A DNA stretch of 7,463 nt from Archaeoglobus sp. (GTDB lineage Archaea > Halobacteriota > Archaeoglobi > Archaeoglobales > Archaeoglobaceae). The stretch covers positions 1 through 7,463 of the forward strand of contig QNXS01000097.1 in the NCBI GenBank assembly GCA_003978865.1, written 5' to 3'. The notes under the pieces are model-generated. The model ran no database searches and was not told the DNA's origin. It worked only from the letters and a program-made list of their open reading frames with translations. Each line of letters opens with the position of its first letter. Position 1 is the first letter of the stretch. Below, in pieces: positions 5,456 to 7,463 of this stretch. The position numbers were made by a program, and so were the translations under genes.

Positions 5456-6463
5456 ATGAACAGACACATAACGGTAATAAGTGATCCACCTGAATACAGA
5501 GCATTTGATATAGTACTGAGAGAAGAATCAAAAGTTCTCAATTTCACATACACTTTAACTACGGGTATCGATGCTGAGAGGTATATAGAAGAGATAGAAA
5601 GAAGTGATGCTATAATACTTTATTCAGAAGATATAAGCAATCCTGTATTAAATGCAATAAAGAATTCTCAGGCTTACTTTGTTTTTTCAAATCTAAGAGA
5701 AGTTTTAAGAGGTAACACAGTATTCTTGAGGAAGGCGAGAGAGTACATTACGGTGGGAGGAATACAGAACATAGATAGTCTTGTAAGGCTTGCTCTCTGG
5801 GTCTGTGGAGAGAGGATATCTTTTTCGGAGATAGTTGAAGTTCCGTGGTACGGGATATACCATCCGAGAATTGGGACTTTTTCAAGTATCGCAAAGTACT
5901 TTAGAGAATATCCGTTTGCATCATGTTCAAAAGCTGGAATCGTTTTTAGCAGGAGAAAGTGGCTGTATGGTCAGGTAGAGGATGCCATGAAACTCGTTAG
6001 CGAGCTTGAGTCAAGAATGTTTGGAGTTGTACCTGTGTTTGCACACGATACGATTTCTGAAGAATACCTCAATTGCGTTGACATCATAGTAAACTTTTCA
6101 GATGTAGAATATGAAAAATTACTCAAATTCAAAGTTCCTGTCGTAAACCGCAGTTCAGATGGAATTAGAGTATATCATCCACAGTTTCCCGGATTTTCTG
6201 AAAAACTCAATATTGATGAAAGAGCGGTGGATGAAGTTGTCGAATCTACAGTAAAATGGATGTATCTCTCCGAAAAGAGAGTAGAGGACATTGTAGTCGG
6301 TGTATATCCGAGTTTTAGCTTCCTCAAATTCACTGAGATTAACAGATTACCTTTCAAAGTTGTTGATGTTGGTTCTGCTGAATTTGATTCAACCATAGAT
6401 TTGGTCTTAGATTGCACTGGAAAGTGTGAATTACCTTATAAAACTAAACTAACTCCGGATTGA
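5456..6463 (+). CDS. Stand-alone CobN/BchH-like N-terminal domain protein
   Basis: This 335-residue protein resembles the first part of the large metal-chelatase subunit CobN (related to BchH/ChlH), which is normally about 1,200 residues long and inserts cobalt or magnesium into a tetrapyrrole ring. Matching features, in family order, are a Rossmann-like start with SDAIILYSED (50-59), REYITVGGIQNIDSLV (95-110), PWYGIYHP (130-137), AGIVFSRRKWLYG (160-172) followed by a helix and VVPVF (191-195), VDIIVNF (208-214), VPVVN (227-231) with SDG (234-236), and a final VVGVYPS (280-286) where CobN has its VAIVLYNYPP-like strand. The protein ends about 50 residues later, before the catalytic region. 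No continuation is seen in any frame before the next gene 49 bases on. It is therefore a relic, a binding or regulatory module, or one part of a split chelatase. The frame is clean, which favours a living gene. Homology was judged by eye. Confidence 0.65.
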   Translation: MNRHITVISDPPEYRAFDIVLREESKVLNFTYTLTTGIDAERYIEEIERSDAIILYSEDISNPVLNAIKNSQAYFVFSNLREVLRGNTVFLRKAREYITVGGIQNIDSLVRLALWVCGERISFSEIVEVPWYGIYHPRIGTFSSIAKYFREYPFASCSKAGIVFSRRKWLYGQVEDAMKLVSELESRMFGVVPVFAHDTISEEYLNCVDIIVNFSDVEYEKLLKFKVPVVNRSSDGIRVYHPQFPGFSEKLNIDERAVDEVVESTVKWMYLSEKRVEDIVVGVYPSFSFLKFTEINRLPFKVVDVGSAEFDSTIDLVLDCTGKCELPYKTKLTPD

Positions 6464-6488
6464 ACGCATCACAACATTATAGAAAACC

Positions 6489-6496
6489 TTAATTTA
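6489..6496 (+). promoter_or_regulatory. BRE/TATA promoter of the GNAT gene
   Basis: TTAATTTA, preceded by the purine-rich GAAAACC, is centred near 6492. This is 27 bases before ATG 6519 and 21 before ATG 6513, so a leaderless start at 6519 is slightly favoured. No ribosome site is visible before either ATG. Confidence 0.4.
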
Positions 6497-6509
6497 CGCA
6501 CCGTTGCGT
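6496..6509 (+). promoter_or_regulatory. Short inverted repeat between TATA and start of the GNAT gene
   Basis: ACGCA (6496-6500) and TGCGT (6505-6509) are a perfect inverted repeat around CCGT, directly after the TATA-like element. Another ACGCA occurs at 6464-6468. Its place suggests a repressor site; the short arms keep confidence low. Confidence 0.3.
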
Positions 6510-6512
6510 TGA

Positions 6513-6938
6513 ATGTCGATGTTTGAAGTTGGTGTTATGAGGAGTGAAGAAGTTGAAGAAGTGATACATCTCGAATACGATGTATTGGGAGTAAGCCCGT
6601 TTGTTGCTACTTCCTTGCTACCCGTTAAGAAGAAAGTTATTGTTGCTAGGGTTAACGATGGCATAGCCGGATGTGCAACAGTATGTTGGAACGACAGATT
6701 TGAAATTGCATCTCTTGCTGTTAAAAAAGAATATAGAAACGCAGGAATTGGTGCTGCTATAATAGAGAAGTGTTTTGAAGTTGCAAGAGATCTCGGTTTT
6801 GATTCTGTCTGGTTGGAAACTCCAGAAAACGGTCCTGTGGAATTTTATCTTTCACACGGTTTTTGCGTTGAATCGCATGTTAGAAATATGTACGGAAACG
6901 GCGTTTCTGGGTTAAAAATGGTTAAACATCTAAGTTAA
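6513..6938 (+). CDS. GNAT family N-acetyltransferase
   Basis: This is a 141-residue protein of the usual size for a single GNAT domain, which moves an acetyl group from acetyl-CoA to an amine on a small molecule or protein. Motif A is clear: strand FEIASLAVKKEY (63-74) followed by the pyrophosphate-binding loop RNAGIGAA (75-82) and its helix. Motif B follows as VWLETPENGPVEFYLSHGF (99-117), with the FYxxxGF pattern that closes the CoA site. The substrate cannot be deduced; the weak N-terminal part (helices 1-2) is the specificity region and resembles nothing I can name. ATG 6519 is a possible start and fits a leaderless promoter better; it would remove two residues. The gene follows the CobN-like gene by 49 bases but has its own TATA-like element, and it converges with the metal ATPase gene. 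Confidence 0.85.
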   Translation: MSMFEVGVMRSEEVEEVIHLEYDVLGVSPFVATSLLPVKKKVIVARVNDGIAGCATVCWNDRFEIASLAVKKEYRNAGIGAAIIEKCFEVARDLGFDSVWLETPENGPVEFYLSHGFCVESHVRNMYGNGVSGLKMVKHLS

Positions 6939-6960
6939 TCTTCATTTTAAGCTTACAAGC

Positions 6961-7463
6961 TCAGTTAAAGCTGAATACCCTAATCGCGTTTATTGTTGCT
7001 ATAAGAGATGTACCGACATCTGCAAACACCGCTTCCCACATTGTAGCCATTCCTAAAGCTCCCATGCTTATAAGCAATCCCTTAATAACTAAAATCAGGA
7101 ATATGTTCTGCCACACCACATTCTGAATTTTTCTTGACAGCCGTATAGATTTTGGAATCTTGGATATTTTGTCATCCATTATCACTACGTCAGCTGTTTC
7201 TATTGCTGCATCACTACCCATAGCACCCATTGCAACCCCAACGTCTGCCTCAGCGATTACTGGTGCATCGTTCATTCCATCTCCAGCAAATACGGTAGTA
7301 CCCTCTTTTTTCAGAATTCTGACTGTGTTTACTTTGTCAACTGGCATAAGTTCAGCGCGGAAGTCCTCTATTCCAAGCTTACCAGCCACAACTTCTGCAA
7401 CTTCTCTGCTATCTCCCGTAAGCATAACAACTCTGCATCCGAGCATCTTCAATTCTTTAATGG
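6961..7463 (-). CDS. P1B-type heavy-metal-translocating ATPase, C-terminal part (partial)
   Basis: The frame is open through the right edge; 168 codons are visible before TGA at 6961-6963. They cover the end of the nucleotide and phosphorylation domains and the last two membrane helices. The segment around MLTGD (the TGDS loop), the hinge VFAGDGMNDAPVIAEADVGVAMG with its conserved GDGxNDxP aspartates, and the phrase AAIETADVVIMDD are diagnostic of P-type ATPases of the metal class. In the final helices a lysine (VIKGLL) and an aspartate (FADVGTS) occupy the positions that define the P1B-2 group (ZntA/CadA), which exports zinc, cadmium or lead. The phosphorylated DKTGT and the CPC motif lie beyond the window, so specificity is an inference from this K/D pair. 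It ends 22 bases from the convergent GNAT gene. The internal Met at 7450-7452 is not the start. Confidence 0.9.
   Translation of the reverse strand, partial: IKELKMLGCRVVMLTGDSREVAEVVAGKLGIEDFRAELMPVDKVNTVRILKKEGTTVFAGDGMNDAPVIAEADVGVAMGAMGSDAAIETADVVIMDDKISKIPKSIRLSRKIQNVVWQNIFLILVIKGLLISMGALGMATMWEAVFADVGTSLIATINAIRVFSFN

Noticed and set aside
6950..6961. AGCTT-AC-AAGCT hairpin as a terminator for the convergent genes
   Set aside because: Two loop bases are too few for a stable hairpin, and no T run follows on either strand.

Overview
The window looks archaeal, most likely a thermophilic or anaerobic euryarchaeote; a relative of the Archaeoglobi is a guess from gene content. The grounds are a gyrase B subunit without the enterobacterial insertion, a DHH-family manganese pyrophosphatase very like the methanogen/archaeoglobal type, BRE/TATA-like promoters about 27 bases before start codons (leaderless style), and a PadR gene with an archaeal GGTGA ribosome site. 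The DNA is AT-rich by eye. No RNA gene, insertion sequence or CRISPR array was seen, and no gene-free stretch exceeds 300 bases.

Layout, left to right. (1) The end of an ArsR-like winged-helix regulator runs in from the left edge (+). (2) A two-gene operon (+) holds a PadR-family repressor and a seven-helix membrane protein combining SdpI-like and DUF1648-like segments, with stop and start overlapping in ATGA. This recalls the Bacillus sdpRI repressor/immunity pair, but with a different repressor family and reversed domain order. (3) A 60-base spacer packed with TGATCA palindromes precedes a metallophosphoesterase-fold protein (+) in which almost every metal ligand has been replaced. (4) gyrB (+) is complete and has all its catalytic motifs; gyrA is not next to it. 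(5) Convergent to it is ppaC, the Mn-dependent inorganic pyrophosphatase (-). (6) Divergent from ppaC is a 335-residue protein (+) that resembles only the N-terminal part of the large chelatase subunit CobN/BchH and stops where the catalytic part should begin. (7) A small GNAT acetyltransferase (+) follows. (8) Convergent to it, the C-terminal part of a P1B-type heavy-metal ATPase (-) runs off the right edge.

The genes do not form one pathway. gyrB and ppaC are housekeeping genes; each has its own promoter. The accessory part is the PadR/SdpI-like operon, the inactive phosphoesterase behind its palindrome array, and the stand-alone CobN-like N-terminal module. A chelatase-like module near a metal-export ATPase could hint at metal homeostasis, but they lie on opposite strands and are not co-transcribed.

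The best leads for something undescribed are the pseudo-phosphoesterase with its TGATCA array, the truncated CobN-like protein, and the reversed-order SdpI/DUF1648 protein under PadR control.
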